Positions 34,394 to 43,588 of a stretch of 64,000 nucleotides of DNA are shown in pieces. The stretch's first letter is position 1; the number at the start of each line of letters is the position of its first letter. The notes beneath the pieces were generated by a model, which was not told the DNA's origin, did not search any database, and was given only the letters and a program-made list of their open reading frames with translations. Where the stretch lies: the NCBI GenBank assembly GCA_963807355.1, contig CAWEBX010000017.1:4470-68469 (forward strand). Reading direction: 5' to 3'. Origin of the DNA: Nitrobacter sp963807355 (lineage in GTDB: Bacteria > Pseudomonadota > Alphaproteobacteria > Rhizobiales > Xanthobacteraceae). The translations under genes were made by a program, and so were the position numbers.

Positions 34394-35746
34394 TTAATTT
34401 TCAGCTTCCGTCGCGTTCTGCGCCTGTGGAAAACAAGCGGTAAAGCTCGCGCCATGGCCGGGCACACTCTCGATCAAAAGACGACCGCGATGACGGTTGA
34501 GAATATGTTTCACCAAGGACAGGCCGAGGCCTGTGCCGCCTTGAGCCCGGCTGTCGCCGACGTCGACCCGATAGAAGCGTTCGGTAAGGCGCGGCAAATG
34601 CTCAGGCGCGATGCCAGGACCAAAATCCCGCACCACCACCCGGAATTCCGGCGCGCCCTCCGGCGAGACGCCGAGCATCGACGACACCATGACCCTGCCG
34701 CCGGACGCGCCATATTTCAGCGCGTTCTCGATCAGGTTCTCGAATAGCCGCAGCAGCTCCTCACGATCGCCGCAGATCCGCACCGAGGCCTCGGGCAATG
34801 CGACCTCGATCTCGACATGACGCTCCGCCGCCAGCGGCTCAAGTCCGTCGACGACCTCTCGTACAATCGGAACAACATCGACAATCGTCTCTGGACGCAC
34901 ATGCGCCGACAGCTCGACCCGCGACAGCGACAAGAGATCGTCGATCAGCCGTGCCATCCGCGCCGCCTGCGCGTGCATGATGCCAAGAAACCGCTCTCGT
35001 GCCCGGGCATCCTCGCGCGCAGGACCTTGCAGCGTGTCGATGAACCCTGAGAGCGCCGCGAGAGGCGTGCGCAACTCGTGGCTCGCATTGGCGACGAAAT
35101 CGGCGCGCATTTCCTCGACCCGGCGCAACGGCGTCTGATCGTGAAACGTCAAAAGCATGCAATAGTCGACGCCGCCGAATGCAGTTGGCACCGGAATCGG
35201 TGTGATGATCAATTCCATCCACCGATCGACCGGAACAGGATTGAGATAGGTCGTCCGCCGCGATTCCCGGGTCGCAATCGCCTCACGCAACGCCGTGACG
35301 ATCTCAGGCGCTCGCAGTGCGAACTGCGCGAGCTCGCTCCGGCGCAACGCCGGTACGAGCTGCGCCGCCGCGACATTGAGATGGATGACGCGGCCGACCC
35401 TATCGAGCAGCACGTTGGGATCCGGCATACCGGCAACGATGGCATGTGCCACCTCCGTCTCTACCGGATTGGCCCAGAGTTCGGTTTCGCGCGACGCATC
35501 CGGATCCTGAACCTGCCAGGGCACCAGCGCCGCACCGGTGATGCAGACAAAGGCGGCGATGGCGCCCAAAGGCTGCAAGCCGCCGAACACAACCAGTGCG
35601 GTCAAAACAAGCCCGGCAACGAGCAGGATGAGCGCGGAGCGGCGCAACCGGTCCGGCCAGGATGCGGACCTCGCACCGGGCCCTGAGACCCGGGAGGCGT
35701 TTGCTTCCGCAGCCGCTTGAGTGCTGTCAGGCGCCAGAATCGCCAT
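34394..35746 (-). CDS. phoR: Phosphate regulon sensor histidine kinase PhoR
   Basis: A 450-residue membrane kinase. Two hydrophobic segments at residues 37-78 (ALILLVAGLVLTALVVFGGL, then IAAFVCITGAALVPW), a PAS domain (about 95-205), the phosphorylated His in FVANASHELRTPLAALSGFI (about 225), N box FENLIENALKYGASGG, G boxes DFGPGIAPEH and GGTGLGLSLVKHILNRH. It activates PhoB when phosphate is low. It stands upstream of pstS, the reverse of the order phoB-phoR seen in enterics. Its start overlaps the end of the upstream membrane-protein gene by 20 bases. Confidence 0.95.
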   Translation of the reverse strand: MAILAPDSTQAAAEANASRVSGPGARSASWPDRLRRSALILLVAGLVLTALVVFGGLQPLGAIAAFVCITGAALVPWQVQDPDASRETELWANPVETEVAHAIVAGMPDPNVLLDRVGRVIHLNVAAAQLVPALRRSELAQFALRAPEIVTALREAIATRESRRTTYLNPVPVDRWMELIITPIPVPTAFGGVDYCMLLTFHDQTPLRRVEEMRADFVANASHELRTPLAALSGFIDTLQGPAREDARARERFLGIMHAQAARMARLIDDLLSLSRVELSAHVRPETIVDVVPIVREVVDGLEPLAAERHVEIEVALPEASVRICGDREELLRLFENLIENALKYGASGGRVMVSSMLGVSPEGAPEFRVVVRDFGPGIAPEHLPRLTERFYRVDVGDSRAQGGTGLGLSLVKHILNRHRGRLLIESVPGHGASFTACFPQAQNATEAEN

Positions 35747-36833
35747 GCTCCCCCAGATAGGGCAGTTTACTGTCGGGTCCAGCGTTCGATCCGGTCGGCG
35801 CCTTACCCACGCGTCTCATTCGCGCGCTGACAAAAACTTCCCGAAACGTTAGCAAGATTATGGAAATGGTGAAGGGCAAAACATAATAGAACAGCCGGAA
35901 CAACAGCATCCCGGCCAGAAGATCCTTCTTCTCCATCTGCCACAGGCCGATCAGCATGGCAGCGTCGAACACGCCGAGCCCCCCGGGCGAATGACTTGCA
36001 AAACCCAGCAACGTCGCGGACACGAAAATCACCGCGACAACGACAAAGCCGACATTGGACTGGTGGGGAAGCAGCACGTACATCGCGAGTGCGCAAAATC
36101 CCAGATCGACGATTCCGATAAAAATTTGCAGCAGCGTCAGCCGACTGCCCGGCAGAACCACCGTCCATGCCCCGCTACCGACGCGACGCGGCCGGATCCC
36201 AACCCAGATCACATACCCGATCAGTGCAAGAATGATCGCGATTGCGATCAGCCTATTGAACACTGGCGGAAGCTGATCAATGCTCGTCGCCGCCTCGGGG
36301 TGGTAGGCGATACCAAGTCCGAGCACGGCGGCATTGCCGAGCCAGAAGGTGAGACCCGCCAGAAAGCAGACTTTTGCGACATCGACCGCATTCAACCCCC
36401 AGGCGGAATAGATGCGATAGCGCACCGCCCCGCCGGTAAACACGCTGGCGCCGACGTTGTGGCCGACCGAATAGCTGGTAAAGGCCGCGAACGCCGTGAC
36501 GCGGTAGGGGACATGAGTGACCCCGATGGTCCGCACCGCAAACAGGTCATAGAATGTCAGCGTGAAATAGCCCGCGGCAACGAACAGGCCCGCCAACGCG
36601 ATCGAGCGCCACTCGGTCCGCTTGATGGCCTCCATCACCTCCTCGACATCGATGTCCCGGAGAATATGGAAGAGCACGTAGAAAGCGCCCGCGATAACAG
36701 TGACGCTGATCGCCACACCGAGCTTGTGCAGGATTCGTTTCCGGCGCAGAATCGAGATCGCTCTGCGTATTAATCCAAGCATCGAGAACCTCGAAATGCG
36801 GTCCACGGCAACGTCGTGCCTTTCCGCATTCAT
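35727..36833 (-). CDS. UPF0104 / lysylphosphatidylglycerol synthase TM-region family protein
   Basis: A 368-residue integral membrane protein with about eight helices, for example LGVAISVTVIAGAFYVLFHI and LIAIAIILALIGYVIWVGIR. Family marks are YSVGHNVGASVFTGGAVRYR and LGFASHSPGGLGVFDAAMLI. This is the flippase-like region of MprF without the synthase domain; relatives are annotated YbhN-like and may move lipids. The start codon ATG 36833 has several in-frame alternatives. It overlaps phoR by 20 bases and may be co-transcribed with it. Confidence 0.82.
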   Translation of the reverse strand: MNAERHDVAVDRISRFSMLGLIRRAISILRRKRILHKLGVAISVTVIAGAFYVLFHILRDIDVEEVMEAIKRTEWRSIALAGLFVAAGYFTLTFYDLFAVRTIGVTHVPYRVTAFAAFTSYSVGHNVGASVFTGGAVRYRIYSAWGLNAVDVAKVCFLAGLTFWLGNAAVLGLGIAYHPEAATSIDQLPPVFNRLIAIAIILALIGYVIWVGIRPRRVGSGAWTVVLPGSRLTLLQIFIGIVDLGFCALAMYVLLPHQSNVGFVVVAVIFVSATLLGFASHSPGGLGVFDAAMLIGLWQMEKKDLLAGMLLFRLFYYVLPFTISIILLTFREVFVSARMRRVGKAPTGSNAGPDSKLPYLGEHGDSGA

Positions 36834-36911
36834 TCACGGGACATGGTCGTAGCGTGTTTTGGTTCCTAGTGGAATTCAGCCGGCGTCAACAAATCCCTTA
36901 ATTTCAACACA

Positions 36912-37238
36912 TCAGAGTGTCTCGCCAGAGTGTTCCGTCGATCCCCCGGACGCCGCCTGACGCGAGACTACCCCGTCGCGCAACCACGATCCGACCGCGC
37001 AACCTACAAGATAAACTCCGAGCATCACCAGTCCAAGGTCAAGCCAATAACCGAACCGGCCGGGAACAACGTGCATGAAAGCCGCCACAATCAGCGCTAA
37101 GACCAGGGCCGATAGCCACCGCGCAGTTGGTTTTGAAACTCCCCGCCCGCGATGGACCACCGCAATCCAACCCATAGCAAGGCCAAGCAGCAACGATACA
37201 ATGAGCCAAACCCAGTGAAATCCTGCCAGGTAGACCAT
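36912..37238 (-). CDS. Small membrane protein of unknown function
   Basis: A 108-residue protein with three hydrophobic stretches (WVWLIVSLLLGLAMGWIAVV, WLSALVLALIVAAFMHVV and LGLVMLGVYLVGCAVGSWL) and a short polar tail. It begins 4 bases after the stop of the OmpA-like gene, so the two are co-transcribed and probably work together in the envelope. I do not recognise the family by name. Confidence 0.75.
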   Translation of the reverse strand: MVYLAGFHWVWLIVSLLLGLAMGWIAVVHRGRGVSKPTARWLSALVLALIVAAFMHVVPGRFGYWLDLGLVMLGVYLVGCAVGSWLRDGVVSRQAASGGSTEHSGETL

Positions 37239-37242
37239 ATCT

Positions 37243-38634
37243 TTACTGCCTCACAATGAAATCAATGCGTCGATTCTTCGCTTTGCCCTCGTCGGTGTCA
37301 TTGGTGGCAATTGGCTGAGCGCTGCCGAATCCGATCGGCCTGAATCGACTGGCAGGCAATCCGGCTTTCACCAGAAAGTCCACAACCGCCTGCGCGCGTC
37401 GTTCAGACAGTGTCTGGTTAAATGACGCATCACCGTCACTGTCGGTGTGCCCCACGATCTCGATTGTGGCCGTCGGGCAACGCAGCGCGGTTTCCGTCAA
37501 TTGATCGAGCAGGCCGATCGAATCGAGCTCCAACGTCGCCTGACTGGTTTCAAACTGAATGGTGCGCTTCTCCAGAAGTTCACCGAACAGTTGCTGACAC
37601 ACCGTCGGATCGACCGGGGCTGCCGGCGGCTTGACCGAAATTTCCATTTTTGCCTCCCAGCCGCGAGGTAGATCCTTGGGCAAATTAGCGCGGATTTGCC
37701 TTTCGGCCGGGTCATATAGCGCGTCGCCGGAGAGATCGACGCTCCGATCAGAGACGACGAGTCTCCCTGTCGACAGACGCGACAAAGACCGGAGCGCCCG
37801 CGTGACGACGGCATCGAAGCCTGCCGGCGCACCGAGACTTGCCTTGAGCTTATCAATGATTTTCTCGCCGAATTTGCGGCCAGCGGATGCAACGATCGTG
37901 GCATGAATCGCATTGTCGGGCACATACCCCGTCAATATCAGCGTCCCGGCGACCGGATCCTTGTTGGCCTCGAAGACATATGGTGGGGCGTGAATATCGT
38001 TGGCGACCGAGTATCCGTCAGGCAAATTCTTCAGCGCCGAGGCAATTGCCTCGCGTCCACCCAGTTCACGCGCCATGCCTGACAGATTCACCGTTAAATC
38101 CGAAATCGTTGCCTTGCCGGTCTTGAGCTTGCCTGTCTCACCGATCAGTAGTGTCGCTGCGGCTTCAAATCGCGGCGGCGCCCCGCGCTTTAAATCCATG
38201 TGATCAGCGATGTCGATGCCGGCAAACGTTGCACGCGCGGCGTCCAGCAGCTTGTTCTTGACCACCGGCAACGGCGCGTTTCCGCCGAGCGTTACCCTTC
38301 CGACCTCCCGTTCGATGGTCCAGACAAACGGTTTGGCTTCGGCGACGAGCGCGGTGCGATCGTTGACCCGTCGCACACCCGGGACCGTCTCTACCGAGGC
38401 CACCGCGTTGCTGCGTTCCTGCTCCGAAAACGCCTCGGCGGAGAACATAATGTCGCGTCCGGCAGCGCTGATCGTGGTTTTATCGAGAACGCTGTCCTTG
38501 AGTACGGCGGCGGCCTGCTCGCTCAGATCGGCTTCTAGCGGACCCGTTGTCGTCCAAGCGGCTAGCCCCCAAAGAACGGTGAGCGGGATGACACCCGGCC
38601 ACCACTTGCTGCTCCATCTGAAAAATCCGCGCAT
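37243..38634 (-). CDS. OmpA-like protein with N-terminal BON-type repeats
   Basis: A 463-residue envelope protein. One N-terminal membrane anchor (VIPLTVLWGLAAWTT, residues 15-30), then about 300 residues of BON-like repeats (GNAPLPVVKNKLLDAARATF and LILTGYVPDNAIHATIVASA are typical strands), then a C-terminal OmpA peptidoglycan-binding domain at 350-460: VGHTDSDGDASFNQTLSERR, AQAVVDFLVKAGL and KAKNRRIDFIV. The layout resembles mycobacterial ArfA (BON plus OmpA). It should tie the inner membrane to the cell wall. Followed at 4 bases by a small membrane protein. Confidence 0.82.
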   Translation of the reverse strand: MRGFFRWSSKWWPGVIPLTVLWGLAAWTTTGPLEADLSEQAAAVLKDSVLDKTTISAAGRDIMFSAEAFSEQERSNAVASVETVPGVRRVNDRTALVAEAKPFVWTIEREVGRVTLGGNAPLPVVKNKLLDAARATFAGIDIADHMDLKRGAPPRFEAAATLLIGETGKLKTGKATISDLTVNLSGMARELGGREAIASALKNLPDGYSVANDIHAPPYVFEANKDPVAGTLILTGYVPDNAIHATIVASAGRKFGEKIIDKLKASLGAPAGFDAVVTRALRSLSRLSTGRLVVSDRSVDLSGDALYDPAERQIRANLPKDLPRGWEAKMEISVKPPAAPVDPTVCQQLFGELLEKRTIQFETSQATLELDSIGLLDQLTETALRCPTATIEIVGHTDSDGDASFNQTLSERRAQAVVDFLVKAGLPASRFRPIGFGSAQPIATNDTDEGKAKNRRIDFIVRQ

Positions 38635-38898
38635 TCAATATCCTGTCGCGCAAAATCTGCCGGCTGCCGACGGACCGGATCATGCAATCCGCTCCAGCTT
38701 TTGAAGCGCGCACCGGGTAAAGCCGGACGCGATTCGGTCGGCCGCGCGTGACGAAATGAAGAGAAAACAAACCCTTGCCGGGCTGTCAAACCGAAATGAA
38801 ATGGAGGCCTCATCAGCGACGGACCGAAGGGATAACCGTTTCTTCAACCGTTTCCGACTAAGATTTGGTCAACAGCAGGGACTGGCCGATCACTTCAA

Positions 38899-39957
38899 AT
38901 GAAGCAGCTCCGCAACGCCATCATTCGGGCCGGATTGGATGCCCTGTATTTCAGCGGCGCTCATCACCTGCTGCGGCCGATCTTCGCAGGCGTCGGAACG
39001 ATCTTCATGCTGCACCATGTGCGGCCGCGCCGAAATGCTCCGTTCCAACCCAATCATCACCTGGAAGTGACTCCGGAATTTCTGCGCATGATCCTGGCCC
39101 ATGTCCGGTCGCGCGGAATCGACATCGTGACCGCGGACGAGATGCATCGCCGGTTGACCCAACGCGACTTCTCGCGACGGTTTGCGTGCTTCACCTTCGA
39201 CGACGGCTACCGCGATAACCGCGACTTCGCACTGCCCGCTATGCGCGAATACGATGCGCCATTCACCGTTTATGTCGCGAATGACTTCGCAAACGGAACC
39301 GGTCACCTCTGGTGGGTGGCGCTCGAACGGGTCATTGCCTCCACCGAGCGGATCGACAGCACGATCGGTGACACCGCCGTACGTCTCGATACCCGCACAG
39401 TCGAACAAAAGCAGGGAGCGTTCTCTCTCATTCACGATCTGCTGCGTGGGCTGCCGGACGACCGCGATGTCGCGCGCGAACTGGATGCGCTATGCGCACG
39501 CTATAGCGTCGATCAATCCATCATCAGCGCGGAGCTGTGTCTATCCTGGGACGAATTGAAAGCGTTCGCCGCCGATCCGCTGGTCACGATCGGCGCTCAT
39601 ACCGTCAGTCACTGTAACCTCGCAAAGCGAAGCGAGGAGCAGGCCCTTCAGGAGATCACCTTCAGCCGGACACAGATCGAAGCTGTCTTGCAGCGTGCGG
39701 TCGTCCATCTCGCCTATCCCTACGGCGACCGTGACGCCGCGGGAGCGCGCGAGTTCGCTATGACCAAGGCGGCCGGTTTCAATACTGCGGTCACAACGCG
39801 ACCGGGCATGATCTTTCGTGAGAATGCGGAGCATCCGACCGCGCTACCGCGAATTTCCCTCAACGGAAACTATCAGACTGCCCGCGTCCTTCCGGTGCTG
39901 ACGTCGGGCGCTGCCACCGCCCTGTGGAATGGATTCCGTCGCGTTGACGTCACCTGA
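38899..39957 (+). CDS. Polysaccharide deacetylase (NodB / CE4 family)
   Basis: A 352-residue protein with a NodB-homology domain. The metal and catalytic motif 1 is FTFDDGYRDN (about residue 98, TFDDGY with both Asp), motif 2 is TIGAHTVSHCNLAK (about residue 230, H-x3-H), and a later motif is HLAYPYGD. Such enzymes remove acetyl groups from N-acetylglucosamine in surface polysaccharides. No signal peptide is clear, so it may act in the cytoplasm on lipid-linked sugars. Monocistronic; divergent from the OmpA-like gene. Confidence 0.88.
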   Translation: MKQLRNAIIRAGLDALYFSGAHHLLRPIFAGVGTIFMLHHVRPRRNAPFQPNHHLEVTPEFLRMILAHVRSRGIDIVTADEMHRRLTQRDFSRRFACFTFDDGYRDNRDFALPAMREYDAPFTVYVANDFANGTGHLWWVALERVIASTERIDSTIGDTAVRLDTRTVEQKQGAFSLIHDLLRGLPDDRDVARELDALCARYSVDQSIISAELCLSWDELKAFAADPLVTIGAHTVSHCNLAKRSEEQALQEITFSRTQIEAVLQRAVVHLAYPYGDRDAAGAREFAMTKAAGFNTAVTTRPGMIFRENAEHPTALPRISLNGNYQTARVLPVLTSGAATALWNGFRRVDVT

Positions 39958-40086
39958 GGCTTGAAGACGTTGTGCTCAAGCGTGCTTATTGGGGTGAACA
40001 CATCTCGTCACACATCATCGCGGTGCATTCCGATCCTCCCGACAGAAGCGAAGAGGCAGCATCTGCTTCATTGTAAATGAAGGGTT

Positions 40087-41865
40087 TCAGTTCGTCGCCG
40101 GAACAGCCGCCGGAACGTTCCATGGCCGCGTCGGCGAAGCGAGGCCGATCAGCCTACCCTGGATGTAGTCGCAGCCCCAGTCGCGCAGTATGGCGGCGGA
40201 TTGCTCGTCCTGAACCCACTCGGCAACCGTCCTGATATCGAGTCGCCGCGCGAGATCGATCAGCGTCTGCACGAACGCCCGGTCGTCGGAGGAGCGCGCG
40301 AGGTTGTGCACGAACGCGCCGTCGATTTTGACGATGTCCACGCCGAGCTTGCGCAAGTTCCGGAACGAGGTGTAGCCGGCTCCGAAATCGTCGATCGCAA
40401 TGCGACTGCCCAAATTCTTCAACCGCGTGACGAATCGTTGGACGTCGTCGATATCCTGTATCGCCGCAGTTTCGGTAATCTCCACGGTCAGGCGTTCGGC
40501 CACGCCGGGATGCGCACCCATCAGTGCTTCGATCGCTGTCCACCAATCAACGTCCATGGTGGTCTCCGGCGAGATATTGAGGCTGAGCCGGACGTGGGGC
40601 GCTTCCGCGAGCTCGGCGATGACAAGCTCCAGCACGCGATGATCGACCAGACGGATCAGGCCGAGCTTCTCCGCTACCGGCACGACATCAGGCGCGAGCA
40701 GGACCTGACCGTTCTGCTGCTGCATCCGGACCAGGCACTCATAAAACGCCGTTTCGCGCGTGCGCGCGTCGACCACCCGCTCGAAAGCGGTGAGAATGCG
40801 GCGCTCATTCAATGCGGTGACGATCTCGTCGGTAACCCTGATGTTGATTCGGCGCTGCGCGTCGCGCTCAATATCGGGTCGCCACACTGCGAGCGAACCG
40901 CTACGGCGACTTTTCGCAGCCTCTAGGACTTCCTGGGCGCGATTGATCGCTTCATCAGCGGTCCGAGCATAACGCGGAGCCAGAACGGCGCCGATCGAGG
41001 CGGTGACCGAAACGGGGCCGGATTTGGTCATCACGATCTCTTCGCGAATGCCCGCCAGAAGGCGTTCGGCCGCGACACTCACGTCGTCCAAACCGCAGTT
41101 CTTCAGGATCACTCCGAACTTGTTGCCGGAGAAGCGGCCAAGAACGTCGCCGCCGCGCAATCGCGCCCGGATGCGCCTGGCGACATCGCCGATCACCTCG
41201 TCGGCTACATCGAAGCCGAAAGCATTGTTGATGCGCGCGAGGTGATCGATCCCGACCATCATGAACGCGAACGACGAGCGATAGCGCGAGGCTTCCTCGA
41301 TCGCTTCGGCGAGAGCCGCCGTCAGATACGTACGATTAAGCTCGCCGGTCAGGGCATCGTTCCGGGACAGACTGATAAGCCGCTCGTCCCGCGCCCGCCG
41401 CTCATTCTCAAGCCGCACGATACCCTCGACGCGCACCGCTTTGCCATCGGCGTCGGCGAACCAGCATCCGGACTCCTCAATCCACAGCATCGGCGCGGAG
41501 GCACTGGCGCGCAATCCATATTCGATGCGATAGGGCACTCCCTCCCCGCAGCGCTGCCGGGCGGTTGGCGTGGCTGACAAAATATCGACACGGATCGATC
41601 CCGACGGTTCGATCAGGGCTCCATACCCGGTTCCGGTAGCAAGCGAGGGCGGGTCGATGTCCTGAAAGATCGACGCCGCTCCCTCGGTCCAGGTCAGGGA
41701 ATCGCTTGGAATATCCCAAGTAAACGCGGCCCGACCCAGCGCCGCAAGAATTGCCGGCACCCGGGGTTCTTGAGTCGCTCGGGGCAGGGCCGTAGGCGCG
41801 CTAGCGGCTTGTGACGCATCAGCGCCGGACGAGGGATTGACTGCCGGTGAAATGGCGGATGTCAC
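40087..41865 (-). CDS. GGDEF-EAL protein with degenerate GGDEF motif
   Basis: A 592-residue cytoplasmic protein: Pro/Ala-rich start, PAS-like domain (about 40-155), GGDEF domain (about 165-330), EAL domain (about 345-585). The GGDEF active site reads SGNKF at residues 246-250, so cyclic-di-GMP synthesis is very unlikely. The EAL domain begins ECL (376-378) instead of EAL but keeps the Glu, and also keeps LSLNIS, VEITET, IDDFGAGYTS, IVKIDG and YIQGR, so phosphodiesterase activity remains possible. The later AEGVE motif is AEWVQ. It probably breaks down or senses cyclic-di-GMP. Confidence 0.9.
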   Translation of the reverse strand: MTSAISPAVNPSSGADASQAASAPTALPRATQEPRVPAILAALGRAAFTWDIPSDSLTWTEGAASIFQDIDPPSLATGTGYGALIEPSGSIRVDILSATPTARQRCGEGVPYRIEYGLRASASAPMLWIEESGCWFADADGKAVRVEGIVRLENERRARDERLISLSRNDALTGELNRTYLTAALAEAIEEASRYRSSFAFMMVGIDHLARINNAFGFDVADEVIGDVARRIRARLRGGDVLGRFSGNKFGVILKNCGLDDVSVAAERLLAGIREEIVMTKSGPVSVTASIGAVLAPRYARTADEAINRAQEVLEAAKSRRSGSLAVWRPDIERDAQRRINIRVTDEIVTALNERRILTAFERVVDARTRETAFYECLVRMQQQNGQVLLAPDVVPVAEKLGLIRLVDHRVLELVIAELAEAPHVRLSLNISPETTMDVDWWTAIEALMGAHPGVAERLTVEITETAAIQDIDDVQRFVTRLKNLGSRIAIDDFGAGYTSFRNLRKLGVDIVKIDGAFVHNLARSSDDRAFVQTLIDLARRLDIRTVAEWVQDEQSAAILRDWGCDYIQGRLIGLASPTRPWNVPAAVPATN

Positions 41866-42850
41866 GGTCGCCTCATTTTAGGACGCTGCCAAGTGATTCC
41901 CGTCTTAAAGAATAGAGCGTCCCGTCCCGGACACGCTAGGTAAAGTTCATAAAACAACCCTGAAGATCGCCATTTCCAACCCAAATGGGGTTTCCTTCCC
42001 AAGGAAGCGGTCCCGGCACAGCTTTTGCGATGGTCGTTGCGAGCACGGGCACAATGTCCCGGAACAACACATTCACACAGGCTGCATGAACGATGACGAT
42101 CGCAGGAACGGGACGGATATCTGGAATCGCTGCCAATCCCGGACGGGACCACAGCGGCGCGACAAAGTCTCCGAGCCCCGGGCCGATATCAGCCCTCGCG
42201 CCTGTGGAGCGTCGGCTGGTTCGGCGTTCCACAACGCGCCATGACGCGTTCTTTGTCACGCAACTGATTGCCGTCGCGGAGCATCGTCCACAGACGCGGA
42301 TGTTCCGCCGCGCGACGCCGCAGGTTGCGCAGGCAGCCTATCATTCAACGGACGAGCGGAATCAAGCGGGCGCGCAGTCTGGTCCGCGGCTACTGCGCGT
42401 CATCTGAGCCTCCAGCCTTTCCGGGCTGATGGAATCAAGAGCGGGGCTCCATGATCGGACGCGTCTCTTCACGCGAACCGGTATCCATCCTCGGGTCAAG
42501 CCCGAGGACATGCCGTTCATGCCCATGCGACGAGGATTGCCGGGCCACGATGAAACAGGCAAGCCGCTACCGATTGCGGTGAATAGCACGCCGGGCACAA
42601 CCGGACGCGAAACGGCCACGATCCCAAGGCGTTCATCCTGTCGAGCAATATCGCCCGCCGCCACATGACGGCAGGCCAGCGTGCCATGGCATATGCCCGG
42701 ATTTACCCCGCCGACCATTCCAGATTGCGCCCAACGATCAGCACACCGTGAACGGGCAAGGCGATGAGGCCGGGGTTAAACTACTTCTGCTTCTGCGAAA
42801 ATTCGATACCAAAACACAGTGTGCCGCCCGTCAAAAAGGACGCTACGAGG
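41866..42850. other. Long intergenic region with a dispersed repeat
   Basis: Nearly 1 kb without a supported gene. Overlapping open frames at 42093-42407 and 41936-42259 show no recognisable family. At 42489-42507 the palindrome CCTCGGG-tcaag-CCCGAGG, preceded by TCACGCGAACCGG, matches an intergenic repeat type I know from the Bradyrhizobium group. Nothing else stands out. Confidence 0.5.
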
Positions 42851-43534
42851 ATGAAGACAGAGATTGCAAAGAAAGCTGTTGTGCAGATCATCGGCGGCGG
42901 CTGCCGGGGTTCCATTGTCGGTGCTGGCGGCGAGCGCTTTGTAATCACTGTAGCGCACTCCGCGCCGCATGACAGACTTCCGGCACCGTATCTGGCGAAC
43001 AGCAGCGAACTTACGTTCGACGGCGTCATTGGACCGCTGTTCTCAGAGCAGGGCACGATCGCGGCTGAACTATGTGTCTATAGCCTTGTTGACGATATCG
43101 CCGTGTTCGGCGCGCCGGACACCTCAGATGATCCATACGAATGCGCCGAGTATGAACAATTTACAGCAACGGCAGCGATGACAGTTGGCAAATTGCCTGA
43201 CCGTGCCGCGCCCCCCAAACCTCATCCTAGTTCAGCGGCTTTCAATTCATGGCTGGAGGAAAGACAGCGGCACGACGCCCATACGGAGGCGGCTTTCATT
43301 TTGTCGCTGGACGGGGAATGGAAACCTTGCACGGTGCGTTATGGCGGTAGGTATTTGATGATCTGCGAGGGGGCCGATCAGATCAGAAGCGGGATGTCAG
43401 GGTCGCCGATCATCGACATCAATGGCGATGCGATCGGTCTCGTTTCGACACGTGGCGACAAAGGTAACCTCAATCCAAGCCTGATTGACTGCCTGCCGCC
43501 GTGGCTGCTGCGGAAGTTCGCTCGAAAACGCTAA
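42851..43534 (+). CDS. Orphan trypsin-like serine protease
   Basis: A 227-residue protein with the trypsin-fold triad in order: His-36 in FVITVAHSAPHD, Asp-81 or Asp-82 in VDDIAVFGAP, and Ser-184 in SGMSGSPIIDINGDAIGLVS. The GxSGSP motif followed by a beta hairpin is the classic S1 ending. No signal peptide, membrane segment or PDZ domain is present, so it differs from DegP/HtrA and may act inside the cell. Between Asp and Ser is a 100-residue insert with a Pro-rich loop. AAAGGA lies about 10 bases before the ATG. Flanked by a repeat-bearing intergenic region, it may be acquired. Substrate unknown. Confidence 0.75.
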   Translation: MKTEIAKKAVVQIIGGGCRGSIVGAGGERFVITVAHSAPHDRLPAPYLANSSELTFDGVIGPLFSEQGTIAAELCVYSLVDDIAVFGAPDTSDDPYECAEYEQFTATAAMTVGKLPDRAAPPKPHPSSAAFNSWLEERQRHDAHTEAAFILSLDGEWKPCTVRYGGRYLMICEGADQIRSGMSGSPIIDINGDAIGLVSTRGDKGNLNPSLIDCLPPWLLRKFARKR

Positions 43535-43588
43535 CAGCGAGGGACAATCCAGGGCAACCCGCACCCCCGTGGGGCCGATCACCCCGCG

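Noticed and set aside
41936..42407. Overlapping open frames in the 41.9-42.8 kb gap
   Set aside because: Neither strand gives a recognisable domain, ribosome site or plausible composition.
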